Of a stretch of DNA of 35,714 nucleotides, positions 22,942 through 31,387 are shown piece after piece. Numbering within the stretch: the first letter of the stretch is position 1; every line of letters starts with the position of its first letter. A model generated the notes under the pieces. That model was not told the DNA's origin, searched no databases, and was given only the letters and a program-made list of their open reading frames with translations. This DNA comes from Saccharibacillus kuerlensis DSM 22868 (GTDB taxonomy: Bacteria > Bacillota > Bacilli > Paenibacillales > Paenibacillaceae): contig NZ_KB899311.1 of assembly GCF_000378145.1 (NCBI RefSeq), positions 1 to 35,714 of the forward strand, read 5' to 3'. The translations under genes and the position numbers were made by a program.

Positions 22942-24774
22942 TTACTCTACAGTTACGCTCTTCGCCAGGTTACGAGGCTTGTCTACGTCCAGGCCGAGAG
23001 CCAAAGAAGCGTAGTAGGACAGCAGCTGCAGGGCAATAACGGACAACGAAGCACTCAGAAGCGGCAGCGTCTTCGGAATCGTGAAGATAGCGTCGACGGA
23101 CTTTGCAAGTTCCTTCGCATCCTCTTCATAGCATACTGCCATTACGTCACCGCCGCGTGCTTTGACTTCCTTAATGTTGCTGACCGTTTTCTCAAGCAGT
23201 GCCTGCTCGGTTGCCAGAGCGACTACCGGTATGCCCTCTTCAATCAGCGCAAGAGTACCGTGTTTCAATTCACCGGCTGCATAAGCTTCGGAATGAATGT
23301 AAGAAATCTCTTTGAGCTTCAACGAGCCTTCCTGAGCCGCTGCATAATCCAGACCGCGTCCGATAAAGAACATGTGCTTGTGCGAAGAAATTTTCTCAGC
23401 ATAGCCTTTGATCTCTTCTTCACGGGCCAGAATGGCATCAACCTGCTCTGGCAGGGCTTGCATTGCTGCAAGGATCTCGGCTACCTGCTCTTCGGTTTGC
23501 GTACCGCGCACCTGCGCAAAGTACAGACCTAGCAAGTAGAATGCAATCAACTGCGACGTGTATGCTTTTGTCGAAGCAACCGCAATCTCAGGTCCTGCCA
23601 GCGTAGCGATAACATCGTTGGCGTCACGGGCGATCGAACTGCCGACCACGTTTGTGATCGCAAGTACGTGAGCTCCGTTGGCATGCGCTTCGCGCAGAGC
23701 CGCCAGCGTATCTGCTGTTTCACCCGATTGGCTGACAACAATAACGAGCGTTTCCGGCGTTACGATTGGCGAACGATAACGGTATTCGGAAGCGACATCC
23801 GTCTCAACCGGAATGCGTACCAGACGCTCCAGTACAGTACGTCCGACCAGACCGGCGTGATACGCCGTTCCGCAGGCAATAATTTGTACGTTTTTAATGT
23901 TCTTAATCTGCTTGTCCGTCATGTGGAAGTCTGGCAGGACAACTTTTCTGCCGCTTTCGTCTACACGTCCGCGCATCGTATCTTGATAAGCTCTAGGCTG
24001 CTCGTGAATTTCTTTGTGCATGAAATACTCGTATCCGCCTTTTTCAGCTGTAACGGCATCCCATTCGATGTAAGTCATTTCCCGGGTAATGACGTTGCCT
24101 TCCAGTGTCATCAGCTTAACGCTGTCGCGTTTAAGAAGAGCCATTTCGCCATCGTTCAGGATGAATACGTTGCGAGTGTACTTCAAGATAGCCGGAATAT
24201 CCGAACCGATAAAGTTCTCGCCTTCTCCGATTCCGATGATCAACGGGCTTGCATGACGAACCGCAACGATTCGATCTGGTTCATATTCTGTTAATACGCC
24301 AAGCGCAAATGCACCGCGCAGCTGCTGGATCACTTTTTGAACGGCTTCTACGATGTCGCCGTTGTACTCGCGTGCCAGCAGGTGGGAAATGACTTCCGTG
24401 TCCGTTTCGGAAACAAACTCGACACCGCTTGCGATCAGCTCGTCTTTCAACTCCAGATAGTTCTCGATGATGCCGTTGTGCACAACAGAGAATTTCTGCG
24501 TTGCATCCGTGTGAGGGTGGGAGTTAACGTCCGACGGCTTGCCGTGCGTTGCCCAACGCGTATGTCCAATACCGACCGATCCGGCCAGCGGAGCACTTTC
24601 CAGCTTTGTCTCCAGATTAACGAGACGTCCCAGCGCTTTCGTTACCTGCAGGCCACCGTCCGTGTACACGGCGATACCCGCCGAATCATATCCGCGGTAC
24701 TCCAGCTTCGAAAGTCCTTCGATCAAGATGTCCTGCGTATTTCTTGGTCCGATATATCCTACAATTCCACACAT
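22942..24774 (-). CDS. glmS: Glutamine-fructose-6-phosphate aminotransferase (isomerizing)
   Basis: 610-residue enzyme making glucosamine-6-phosphate from fructose-6-phosphate and glutamine, the entry to amino-sugar and wall precursor synthesis. The start must be the ATG at 24772-24774 because the catalytic Cys has to be residue 2 (MCGIVGYIG); GGAGG lies nine nt upstream. The N-terminal glutaminase domain has GHTRWATHG and SDTEVISHL; two SIS sugar-isomerase domains follow (ACGTAYHAG, VSQSGETADT, FIGRGLDY, SEAYAAGELKHG) and the end is PRNLAKSVTVE. Expression is under a self-cleaving ribozyme about 300 nt upstream, and glmM lies just beyond, as in Bacillus. Confidence 0.97.
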   Translation of the reverse strand: MCGIVGYIGPRNTQDILIEGLSKLEYRGYDSAGIAVYTDGGLQVTKALGRLVNLETKLESAPLAGSVGIGHTRWATHGKPSDVNSHPHTDATQKFSVVHNGIIENYLELKDELIASGVEFVSETDTEVISHLLAREYNGDIVEAVQKVIQQLRGAFALGVLTEYEPDRIVAVRHASPLIIGIGEGENFIGSDIPAILKYTRNVFILNDGEMALLKRDSVKLMTLEGNVITREMTYIEWDAVTAEKGGYEYFMHKEIHEQPRAYQDTMRGRVDESGRKVVLPDFHMTDKQIKNIKNVQIIACGTAYHAGLVGRTVLERLVRIPVETDVASEYRYRSPIVTPETLVIVVSQSGETADTLAALREAHANGAHVLAITNVVGSSIARDANDVIATLAGPEIAVASTKAYTSQLIAFYLLGLYFAQVRGTQTEEQVAEILAAMQALPEQVDAILAREEEIKGYAEKISSHKHMFFIGRGLDYAAAQEGSLKLKEISYIHSEAYAAGELKHGTLALIEEGIPVVALATEQALLEKTVSNIKEVKARGGDVMAVCYEEDAKELAKSVDAIFTIPKTLPLLSASLSVIALQLLSYYASLALGLDVDKPRNLAKSVTVE

Positions 24775-24783
24775 ATTAAATTT

Positions 24784-25071
24784 CCTCCGCTCATCATTTG
24801 GGTTCTTCGAGCTGTGAGCGAACGATGAACAGCAAAGCTTACCTTTCGAAAAGAAAACAAAGCTCTGCGCCAGACTCATCTCCAATCCGGAATGAACAAA
24901 AAAGCTGTTCCGAACTTATGAGAGACGCATAAGGAATGCCTCGGACAAAACCGAGTTTCCCTTACCGAATTGTTTCAAATTTTCAAAAAAATGCGTACCG
25001 AACTTCTCTATCGGCTGCAATAAGCTTTTGCGTTTCCCCGTTCCTCACGCAAAGCTCGATTATTGGGCATC
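24784..25071 (-). other. Long leader between glmS ribozyme and glmS start codon
   Basis: About 290 nt without a gene. It contains several U runs and short hairpins in the minus-strand RNA (for example around 24896-24912 and 24936-24956), but no complete known regulatory motif. In Bacillus the ribozyme lies much closer to the start. Confidence 0.4.
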
Positions 25072-25258
25072 CGCGAATTCGTTTGTGCGGTCAGTCGCCT
25101 GTCCGTTTTTGGATATTCGCTTACGGTTTGATGCAATACCGGGAGGTCCCCGCCGAATATTTCGAACACCTCCACCTCGTCAACTTGAACGTCACATACC
25201 CGTCAGATCGAAATCTGTCGGCGTTCCGGTCTGGCATTCAAGCTCTGGCGCTTTTATT
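25072..25258 (-). ncRNA. glmS self-cleaving ribozyme (glucosamine-6-phosphate riboswitch)
   Basis: Minus-strand RNA shows the conserved core: AGCGCCAGAGC at the cleavage end (A25252/G25251), then GUUCAAGUUGACGAGGUGGA, AUUCGGCGG, ACCUCCCGGU and ACCGUAAG; a long P4 arm closes with GCGAAU (25115-25120) and AUUCGC (25073-25078). Glucosamine-6-phosphate acts as coenzyme for cleavage; the 5'-OH product is degraded, lowering GlmS. Its place upstream of glmS and the order of core blocks make this firm; the exact 3' edge is approximate. Confidence 0.95.
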
Positions 25259-25323
25259 TCTCGACCTTACGATCCTCGCTTTCTATGTATGAATTAATTC
25301 AGATCTTTCAAAAAATTAACATT

Positions 25324-25371
25324 ATATAATAGAAATACCCGCCTGAACGCAAGCGGGCATTTCTATTATAT
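25324..25371 (-). terminator. Rho-independent terminator after glmM
   Basis: A 19-bp stem (25324-25342 with 25353-25371), completely paired in the minus-strand RNA with one G-U, 43 bp after the glmM stop. It separates the cda/glmM transcript from the glmS ribozyme leader. Confidence 0.85.
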
Positions 25372-25413
25372 GGCATCCCTCGCTGTATTACAACTCGGGT
25401 TTTCTTTGTTTGA

Positions 25414-26754
25414 CTAGACCAGTTCTCTTCTTACTACATCAGCAATTTGACCTACTACACGGTCAAGCTGTTCTTTGTCCGGACCTTCGGCCATAACGCG
25501 GATCAACGCTTCCGTACCCGAAGGGCGAACCAATACGCGGCCTTCACTGCCCAATTCGCGCTCTACGGCTTTTACAGCGGCAAGAATCGCCCGGTTGCCT
25601 TCGTAGTTACGTTTGTCTTTTACTCGTACATTGACCAACAGCTGCGGGTACTGACGCATCATAGTCTTCACTTCGCTAAGCGGCTTGCCTGCGGCTGCCA
25701 GTGTGTCAACAAGCTGAATAGCTGTCAGCATACCGTCTCCGGTCGTATTATGATCTAGGAAGATAACATGGCCAGACTGCTCGCCGCCCAGGTTGTAGCC
25801 CCCCTTGCGCATCTCTTCCATGACGTAACGGTCGCCTACGGCCGTCTTCATTGTATTTAAGCCAAGCTTCTCCGCTGCTTTATAGAAGCCGATATTACTC
25901 ATAACAGTTGTCACGATTGTACTTCCGTTGAGCTTACCGGCACGGTTCATCGCATCTCCGCAGATGCACAGAATAAAGTCCCCGTCGACAACGTCTCCTT
26001 TATCGTCGATAGCAATCAGGCGGTCTGCATCACCATCAAATGCCAATCCGATATGGGCACCGTGCTTCAATACCTCTTCTCGCAGCATTTCTGGATGGGT
26101 AGAGCCAACTTGATCATTGATATTCAAGCCGTTAGGCTCTGCCCCCACAGCGATAACTTCAGCCCCGAGTTCTTGGAATAGACGAGGAGCCAGCTCATAA
26201 GCGGCACCATGTGCACAGTCGAGCACAACTTTGATTCCTTGAAATGACTCTCCGACTGTCGTTTTCAAGTAGTCCAGATATATAAATTTGGAATCTTCGT
26301 CGTTTACAACCGTTCCAAGTCCGGCTCCTACCGGGCGAGGAAGCTCATCGATCTCCGCATCCATCAGTGCTTCGATCTGCAGCTCCGTTTCATCCGACAG
26401 TTTGAAGCCGTCTCCGCCAAAAAATTTGATTCCGTTATCTTCGACAGGGTTATGCGAAGCCGAGATCATGACTCCTGCATCTGCTTTCATCGTACGCGTC
26501 AAGTAAGCAACTGCCGGGGTCGACACAATACCCAGACGCACAACGTTTGCACCGATCGACAGCAGCCCCGCAATCAATGCGGATTCCAACATCAGACCCG
26601 AAATCCGCGTATCCATGCCGATCAGTACGGTTGGCTTCTCCACCTTGCCCGCCAACACATATCCGCCGCAGCGTCCGATTTTGTAAGCCAACTCGGCTGT
26701 TAGTTCCTTATTGGCAACTCCTCGTACGCCATCTGTTCCAAAATATTTTCCCAT
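25414..26754 (-). CDS. glmM: Phosphoglucosamine mutase
   Basis: 446-residue mutase converting glucosamine-6-phosphate to glucosamine-1-phosphate, the step after GlmS. Motifs: GTDGVRG at the N-terminus, the phosphoserine loop [18 protein letters not shown], the Mg-binding DGDADR, sugar-binding GGEQSGH and phosphate-binding [15 protein letters not shown]. The ATG at 26752-26754 follows AAAAGGAG about 13 nt upstream. It lies 98 bp after cdaR in the conserved cdaA-cdaR-glmM unit; CdaA and CdaR are known to bind GlmM in other Bacillota, with GlmM reducing c-di-AMP synthesis. Confidence 0.97.
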   Translation of the reverse strand: MGKYFGTDGVRGVANKELTAELAYKIGRCGGYVLAGKVEKPTVLIGMDTRISGLMLESALIAGLLSIGANVVRLGIVSTPAVAYLTRTMKADAGVMISASHNPVEDNGIKFFGGDGFKLSDETELQIEALMDAEIDELPRPVGAGLGTVVNDEDSKFIYLDYLKTTVGESFQGIKVVLDCAHGAAYELAPRLFQELGAEVIAVGAEPNGLNINDQVGSTHPEMLREEVLKHGAHIGLAFDGDADRLIAIDDKGDVVDGDFILCICGDAMNRAGKLNGSTIVTTVMSNIGFYKAAEKLGLNTMKTAVGDRYVMEEMRKGGYNLGGEQSGHVIFLDHNTTGDGMLTAIQLVDTLAAAGKPLSEVKTMMRQYPQLLVNVRVKDKRNYEGNRAILAAVKAVERELGSEGRVLVRPSGTEALIRVMAEGPDKEQLDRVVGQIADVVRRELV

Positions 26755-26852
26755 ATCGTTCTCGTTCTCCTTTTATTTCAAACTGCATTTAAGCATACGA
26801 TGCGTTTGAATGTTTGAATAATGATAATGCAGCTTGATCCAAGAGGCCTGCC

Positions 26853-28430
26853 TTAAGGGGCTTCTGTTTCTCCTGTTCCTCCGGATTCGCTGCCTGGTTC
26901 CGGTGGTGTTTCTTCCCCATCCTGTCCGCTTCCTTCACTCGGCTGCGTTTGGCCGGGATCGGTCGTTTCTCCCTCGGCAGGCTTCTCGTCTTCCGTACTT
27001 TCCGGCTGCTCGGTGTTTATTTCATTGTCATTGGGCACACTGTTATTATTCGCCGGAGTGTCGGGCGGGGCAGGATCTGTGTTGGGGGGATCGGTGGTTT
27101 CGCCGCTTTGATTCGGTGTTTGCGTATCGGGCGGCGTATCGACCTCGGGGCTCGTTGTTTCAGGAGCGGGGGGTTCTGTTTCTTCGGCTGCACTTGCAAT
27201 TTCAACTGTAATTGAAAGCGGAGAAGAGTCTTTCATTTCAATATAATCCGGCAGTATAACATCAAGCTGTATATGATGTGTCCCTGCCTGCAGATCGCTT
27301 ATATCGGCTGTCAGGTTGATATCTTCAGCCGTAATATCTGAGAGCCGCTCTGATGCCCCTACAACGGTGACGTTCATTCGCTTTGAAGCCGGATCGGTAA
27401 TGGTGACTTCCATGTCTTCTTTTTGCCCGGTCAAAGTGATCGGCACGTTCTCGATAACCTTCTGCTCGTACGGAACAACGGTTACCGTATAGTCAATTGA
27501 AGAAGGTTCGATCCGATCAACTCCGGTCGGAGCGGACAAGGACTTGGTAAATGTGCTTGTCCCTTCTTTCGTAATCTTGCTTAAATCGACTGTAATAGGC
27601 GGAAAGCTGTCCAGACCCTCCAATACACTGTCGGGTCCATACAGCTTCACCTGATCGGTTTCTGCCTGCACACCAGACAGCACCAGCCCGTTAGGGAGGC
27701 TGCCGCTGTAACTGATATTCAAAGGCAGTGTTTTGGAAGAAACGTTTGAAGAAATCGGAATTTGAACTTTGATTGAAGAGGGAACGATAACTGCATGATC
27801 CAGTACCGCACCGTTATTTGCATAAGCTACCAGCTTAACTCTGCCCGATACGCTCTCATTTGATCCTTCAACACTCATTTCTCCCTGGATCTTTTGTACC
27901 TGCTTCATTTCGCTGGCCGGAAGCGTAACTTGAACTTTGTTCCCTTCCGCGAATACCGGATCCAGTTCCGTAAATCCTTCTGCCGGTACACCCGTAGTCA
28001 GAATAACGGCATCAAATTCCTGTGTTACTTTCTCCTCAACTGTAATTGTTACTCTCGATGGTTCGATGGAGAGCAGCTCGACTCCGCCCGGCGGATCAAA
28101 TTCCAATGGAACTGTATACTGTCCCGGTTCGGAAATTTTGCTCAAATCCATTTTGACCTGATATTCACTGCTGGTCAGCAGCGACGTCATCTGCGAACGC
28201 TGTCCCGAAATTTCGACGCTCACACGCTGAGGAGTAATCGACTGCAGCACATATTTCTCGTCATTAAAACCGTAAGGCTCGATCGCCAAATTTGTAATGG
28301 TTTGATTACCCTGCGTAGTACGGGTAATGGTCGGTGCATCGGTATCGACATGGACCATGGCCCATAAAAGTACAGCTACTGCGAGCGCGATTACTTTGGC
28401 AGCCGTGTTGTTAGCCAGCCATTTATCCAT
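26853..28430 (-). CDS. cdaR: CdaA regulatory protein CdaR (YbbR-domain protein) with acidic Pro/Thr-rich tail
   Basis: 525-residue membrane-anchored protein: one N-terminal TM (KVIALAVAVLLWAMVHV) followed by extracellular YbbR repeats that begin near VLQSITPQRVSVEISGQRSQ, VELLSIEPSRVTITVEEKVT and VDRIEPSSIDYTVTVVPYEQ. CdaR binds and modulates the diadenylate cyclase CdaA. The final ~110 residues (from about 416) form a disordered tail rich in Pro, Thr, Glu, Asp and Gly, which may span or bind the wall. The ATG at 28428-28430 overlaps the cdaA stop by 8 nt, with AAAGGGG upstream, so translation is coupled. Confidence 0.93.
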   Translation of the reverse strand: MDKWLANNTAAKVIALAVAVLLWAMVHVDTDAPTITRTTQGNQTITNLAIEPYGFNDEKYVLQSITPQRVSVEISGQRSQMTSLLTSSEYQVKMDLSKISEPGQYTVPLEFDPPGGVELLSIEPSRVTITVEEKVTQEFDAVILTTGVPAEGFTELDPVFAEGNKVQVTLPASEMKQVQKIQGEMSVEGSNESVSGRVKLVAYANNGAVLDHAVIVPSSIKVQIPISSNVSSKTLPLNISYSGSLPNGLVLSGVQAETDQVKLYGPDSVLEGLDSFPPITVDLSKITKEGTSTFTKSLSAPTGVDRIEPSSIDYTVTVVPYEQKVIENVPITLTGQKEDMEVTITDPASKRMNVTVVGASERLSDITAEDINLTADISDLQAGTHHIQLDVILPDYIEMKDSSPLSITVEIASAAEETEPPAPETTSPEVDTPPDTQTPNQSGETTDPPNTDPAPPDTPANNNSVPNDNEINTEQPESTEDEKPAEGETTDPGQTQPSEGSGQDGEETPPEPGSESGGTGETEAP

Positions 28431-29256
28431 TCGGCTCGTCCCCTTTCTTTCTCCAGAACCAGCCCTTTTTTTCCTTAGCGGACGTATTCGGCTTCAGCAG
28501 CTCGTACAGCTTCGATACCAGCCCTTCTTCGCTGACATCCCGTACGACCTTGCCGTCGAGGGCAAGCGATACCTGTCCCGTCTCTTCCGAGACAATAACG
28601 GAAATTGAATCCGCCACCTCGCTAATGCCGATTGCCGCGCGGTGTCTTGTTCCGAGTTCTTTGCTGATAAACGGATTTTCGGACAGGGGCAGATAGCAAG
28701 CCGCCGCTGACAGCGTACGGTTCTGAACAATAACTGCCCCATCGTGTAAAGGTGTATTTGGCGTAAAAATGTTGATTAGGAGCTCTGAAGTAACAACTGA
28801 TTTCATTGGAATACCGGATTCCGTATATTCATTCAATCCGGTATTCCGCTCAAATACGATCAATGCCCCGATTTTGCGTCGGGACAAGTAAGTGATCGCC
28901 TTCATAAGTTCTCCAATCATTTTTCCTACTTCTTCTTCATCAGCGCTGTTCCGGCCTACAAACTTGCCCCGCCCAATCTGTTCGAGTCCTCGGCGCAGTT
29001 CCGGCTGGAAAATAATAAAAATCGCGACAACACCAAAAGTGAACATTCGGTCCATCAACCATTTTAACGTGTACAAATCAAGCCAACTGCTGATTGCCCA
29101 TATGATAACCAGAACCAGAATGCCTTTAAGCAGCTGTACGGCCCGGGTTCCTCGTACTAGCAGTATCAGTTGATACACAATATAAGTAACGATCAAGATG
29201 TCTGCGACATCCTTGACCCTATCTATCCACGTTAGGTTTGTAAAGTAATTCATCAT
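28423..29256 (-). CDS. cdaA: Diadenylate cyclase CdaA
   Basis: 277-residue membrane enzyme making c-di-AMP from two ATP. Three N-terminal TM segments (ADILIVTYIVYQLILLV, LLKGILVLVIIWAISSWL, MFTFGVVAIFIIFQPEL) precede the DAC domain with its diagnostic LHDGAVIV and GTRHRAAIG motifs. The start is the first of two adjacent ATGs (29254-29256), with GGGGG eight nt upstream; 58 further codons in the open frame are not supported. It leads the cdaA-cdaR-glmM unit, tying c-di-AMP to wall precursor synthesis, osmotic and potassium control. Confidence 0.96.
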   Translation of the reverse strand: MMNYFTNLTWIDRVKDVADILIVTYIVYQLILLVRGTRAVQLLKGILVLVIIWAISSWLDLYTLKWLMDRMFTFGVVAIFIIFQPELRRGLEQIGRGKFVGRNSADEEEVGKMIGELMKAITYLSRRKIGALIVFERNTGLNEYTESGIPMKSVVTSELLINIFTPNTPLHDGAVIVQNRTLSAAACYLPLSENPFISKELGTRHRAAIGISEVADSISVIVSEETGQVSLALDGKVVRDVSEEGLVSKLYELLKPNTSAKEKKGWFWRKKGDEPNG

Positions 29257-29428
29257 GACCCAAGCCCCCGTATCTCCGTCTCTCTCAGGCTGCTGGCATT
29301 TGTCTATGTATGTCCGCCGGCCGGCCAAGCTTGGAACCGAATGCCGGTTCGGAGTATTGTTCGGATTTATATATCTATAGGTTATAACGTTCGTGCTGTT
29401 GTTGCAAGCGAGGCTTGCCAAGTTCAAC
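29257..29428 (-). promoter_or_regulatory. Upstream region of cdaA
   Basis: Together with the terminator next to it this 329-bp gap has no gene. On the minus strand it holds AT-rich -10-like sequences (TATAGATATATAAA, about 29366-29379) and a GC-rich inverted repeat around 29319-29330 (CCGGCCGGCC). The cdaA promoter probably lies here, but no pair of hexamers is convincing. Confidence 0.35.
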
Positions 29429-29463
29429 AAAAAAAGGCGCCTCGACCTAATCGGGCCAGGCGC
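29429..29463 (-). terminator. Rho-independent terminator after rsiW
   Basis: Stem GCGCCT/AGGCGC (29437-29442 with 29458-29463) with seven U on the minus strand (29429-29435). Confidence 0.75.
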
Positions 29464-29585
29464 TGAACTTCTACGAATATAGAATCATCTCTCTGCTGGA
29501 CTTGCATGAAGACAAGCACACCGATCGAAGTCAGTCTACTAACTGAGCCTATTAAAACAGTGGCTGAATCTCTCATACTGTCTAT

Positions 29586-30209
29586 TTACTGTCGATAAGC
29601 CACCTCGGAAACGATATTCCCCAACTTGTACCATACCCAGTCGAAGGCTTGGTTGATGTCCTTGACTTGACCTGCAACCCGAGCCGTAGAAGCCTGGTAG
29701 GCAGAACCGTCAATGACCGTTACATTTCCTTCTACCTCGCCGTAGATTTCCAATTTGCCACGTTCAATTGTAAGATCTCCGCTAACGGTTGTCCCCTCGG
29801 GCACGATCACGGTATTTCCCGCCACTTGAACGCGTTCAAGATCGCTGCCTCTTACGACAAGCTGGTTATCGGCATTCCAGAAATTGATTGATGTGCCTAA
29901 CATAATAAGAATAAAAGCAGCAGCAGCAGTTAATGCAGGATGCCTGCGCACCCAATTCCATGCAGGATTATGCTTCTTCGGCTGAGGAAGAAAGCTCATG
30001 ATTCGGTCGGTCATATCGTCGGATACCGATACGGCTTCAGACTTGCGATTCGCCGCAAACAGCATCATCTCCGTCTCTTCGAGACGTCGAAAAGCCGCGC
30101 GGCATTCGAAACAATTATCCAGGTGACTTTTTAATTCGCGCGCCTGCTCCGAAGGCAGGTCTCCATCCAGGTAGTCGTGCATGAACGAGACGGCTTGTTT
30201 GCATTCCAT
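29586..30209 (-). CDS. rsiW: Anti-sigma-W factor RsiW with beta-helix-like extracellular part
   Basis: 207-residue single-pass membrane protein holding SigW inactive until cleaved by the PrsW/RasP pathway. The N-terminal zinc-type anti-sigma domain has HLDNCFEC (H-x3-C-x2-C). The TM segment is ALTAAAAFILIMLGTSINFW. The outside part NTVIVPEGTTVSGDLTIERG plus KLEIYGEVEGNVTVIDG resembles short bactofilin/polymer-forming beta-helix turns. The ATG at 30207-30209 has AAAGGA nine nt upstream; a TTG three codons earlier is too close to it. It follows sigW by about 200 bp, longer than the tight spacing usual for sigma/anti-sigma pairs. Confidence 0.92.
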   Translation of the reverse strand: MECKQAVSFMHDYLDGDLPSEQARELKSHLDNCFECRAAFRRLEETEMMLFAANRKSEAVSVSDDMTDRIMSFLPQPKKHNPAWNWVRRHPALTAAAAFILIMLGTSINFWNADNQLVVRGSDLERVQVAGNTVIVPEGTTVSGDLTIERGKLEIYGEVEGNVTVIDGSAYQASTARVAGQVKDINQAFDWVWYKLGNIVSEVAYRQ

Positions 30210-30410
30210 ATGAGCCAATCCTTTCGTAAAAACTCGGTAAAATCTGATCTTAACCTTCTTGTGCCTTAGTTAATACGCCACTTTCCGCTGATAGTTTCAA
30301 ACGGAAACAATAAAATTGCATGAAAATTTGTTTTTTTATTAATTCTTGTTCAATGTTTCGTAAAATTTAGAGCTCTCATTGAACAGATCGCATAAAAAAA
30401 CCGAAATCGC

Positions 30411-30983
30411 TTAGTGATTCTGCGATTCCAGCTTTTTACGCAAAAACTCACGTCCCCGGTGTACTCGTGTCTTGATCGTTGTGACCGGCATATCCAACAC
30501 ATCGCTGATCTCCTGCAGTGACAACTCTTGCAAATAGCGCAGTATCATAACGGTTTTGTACTTTGGAGGAAGATCGTCGATCGCTTCATGAATGGTCGTA
30601 CGCGTCTCAGAGATCATATACTCCGTTTCGGGTGTTCGATTGTCTCCCGGTATAAGCGCATAACCGTCGGCTCCGTCTTGATCGCCGATCTCTGCGTCGA
30701 GCGAATATGTAGGCTTTCTTTTTCGAAGACGGTCGATACTTAGGTTCGTTCCGATTCGGTAAATCCACGTCGAAAACTTTTGCCCTGGATCGTAGCGGTC
30801 AAGATTTCGATACACGCGTAGAAACGTCTCTTGAACGACATCTTCCGCCTCGTGCCGATTGCTCAGCATACGATAAGCAAGATGAAAAATTCGATCTTTA
30901 TAAAGATCAACGATTTCGGCGAAAGCCCTCTGGTCACCTTTGAGCGCAAGCTTCACCAATCTCGTTTCCAGATTGTCCACCAT
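30411..30983 (-). CDS. sigW: ECF sigma factor SigW
   Basis: 190-residue ECF sigma factor. Region 2: AFAEIVDLYKDRIFHLAYRM and AEDVVQETFLRVYRN through KFSTWIYRIGTNLSIDRLRK; region 4: LQEISDVLDMPVTTIKTRVH and RGREFLRKKL. It matches Bacillus SigW, which turns on genes against membrane-active compounds and wall stress. Synteny with rsiW-cdaA-cdaR-glmM-glmS supports the name. The ATG at 30981-30983 has GGGGGAG only two nt upstream; the next codon, GTG, would be better spaced, so the true start may be one codon later. Confidence 0.95.
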   Translation of the reverse strand: MVDNLETRLVKLALKGDQRAFAEIVDLYKDRIFHLAYRMLSNRHEAEDVVQETFLRVYRNLDRYDPGQKFSTWIYRIGTNLSIDRLRKRKPTYSLDAEIGDQDGADGYALIPGDNRTPETEYMISETRTTIHEAIDDLPPKYKTVMILRYLQELSLQEISDVLDMPVTTIKTRVHRGREFLRKKLESQNH

Positions 30984-31102
30984 GTCTCCCCCAGACTAAG
31001 CCCGCTGAATCAGGAATCTGAAGAGTTCTGCGATTCCTCTTCCTAAATTCCCTTAACAACTAAAGGCAAGCATTACATCAGACCTTTCCTAAGAAGTATA
31101 GG

Positions 31103-31129
31103 TATACTTGTCACTCTTGCTTAAGTTCA
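31103..31129 (-). promoter_or_regulatory. Candidate ECF-type promoter of sigW
   Basis: Minus strand GAAC, 16-bp spacer, AGTATA (31103-31129), close to the SigW form TGAAAC-N16-CGTA but lacking one A and the C. It would place the start about 110 nt before sigW. The rest of the gap 30984-31274 holds no gene. Confidence 0.35.
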
Positions 31130-31274
31130 CCTATACAAAACAGAAAAAGCCAATTTATGCGTATGTTCAAATCGTAATTCATGCAGCGTTAAAAAGCAAC
31201 ACTGCTGTTGTAACTTCTTCCAACCCTTTACATCATTTGAGAACTTGAAATAAACTAGCACTTCGATACGTAAT

Positions 31275-31319
31275 CAAAAAAGAAGAACCGCATTTCCTCT
31301 ATAAAGGAAAATGCGGTTC
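31275..31319 (-). terminator. Rho-independent terminator after ppc
   Basis: Long stem GAACCGCATTT-CCT with AGGAAAATGCGGTTC (31285-31298 with 31305-31319, one bulge), followed by a U-rich run on the minus strand. Confidence 0.85.
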
Positions 31320-31387
31320 AAAACGACCTGGTCTTTTAACCTATACTTATCCGGTTTTACTGCTTACTATCCTGCGGAAGTCGTAAA

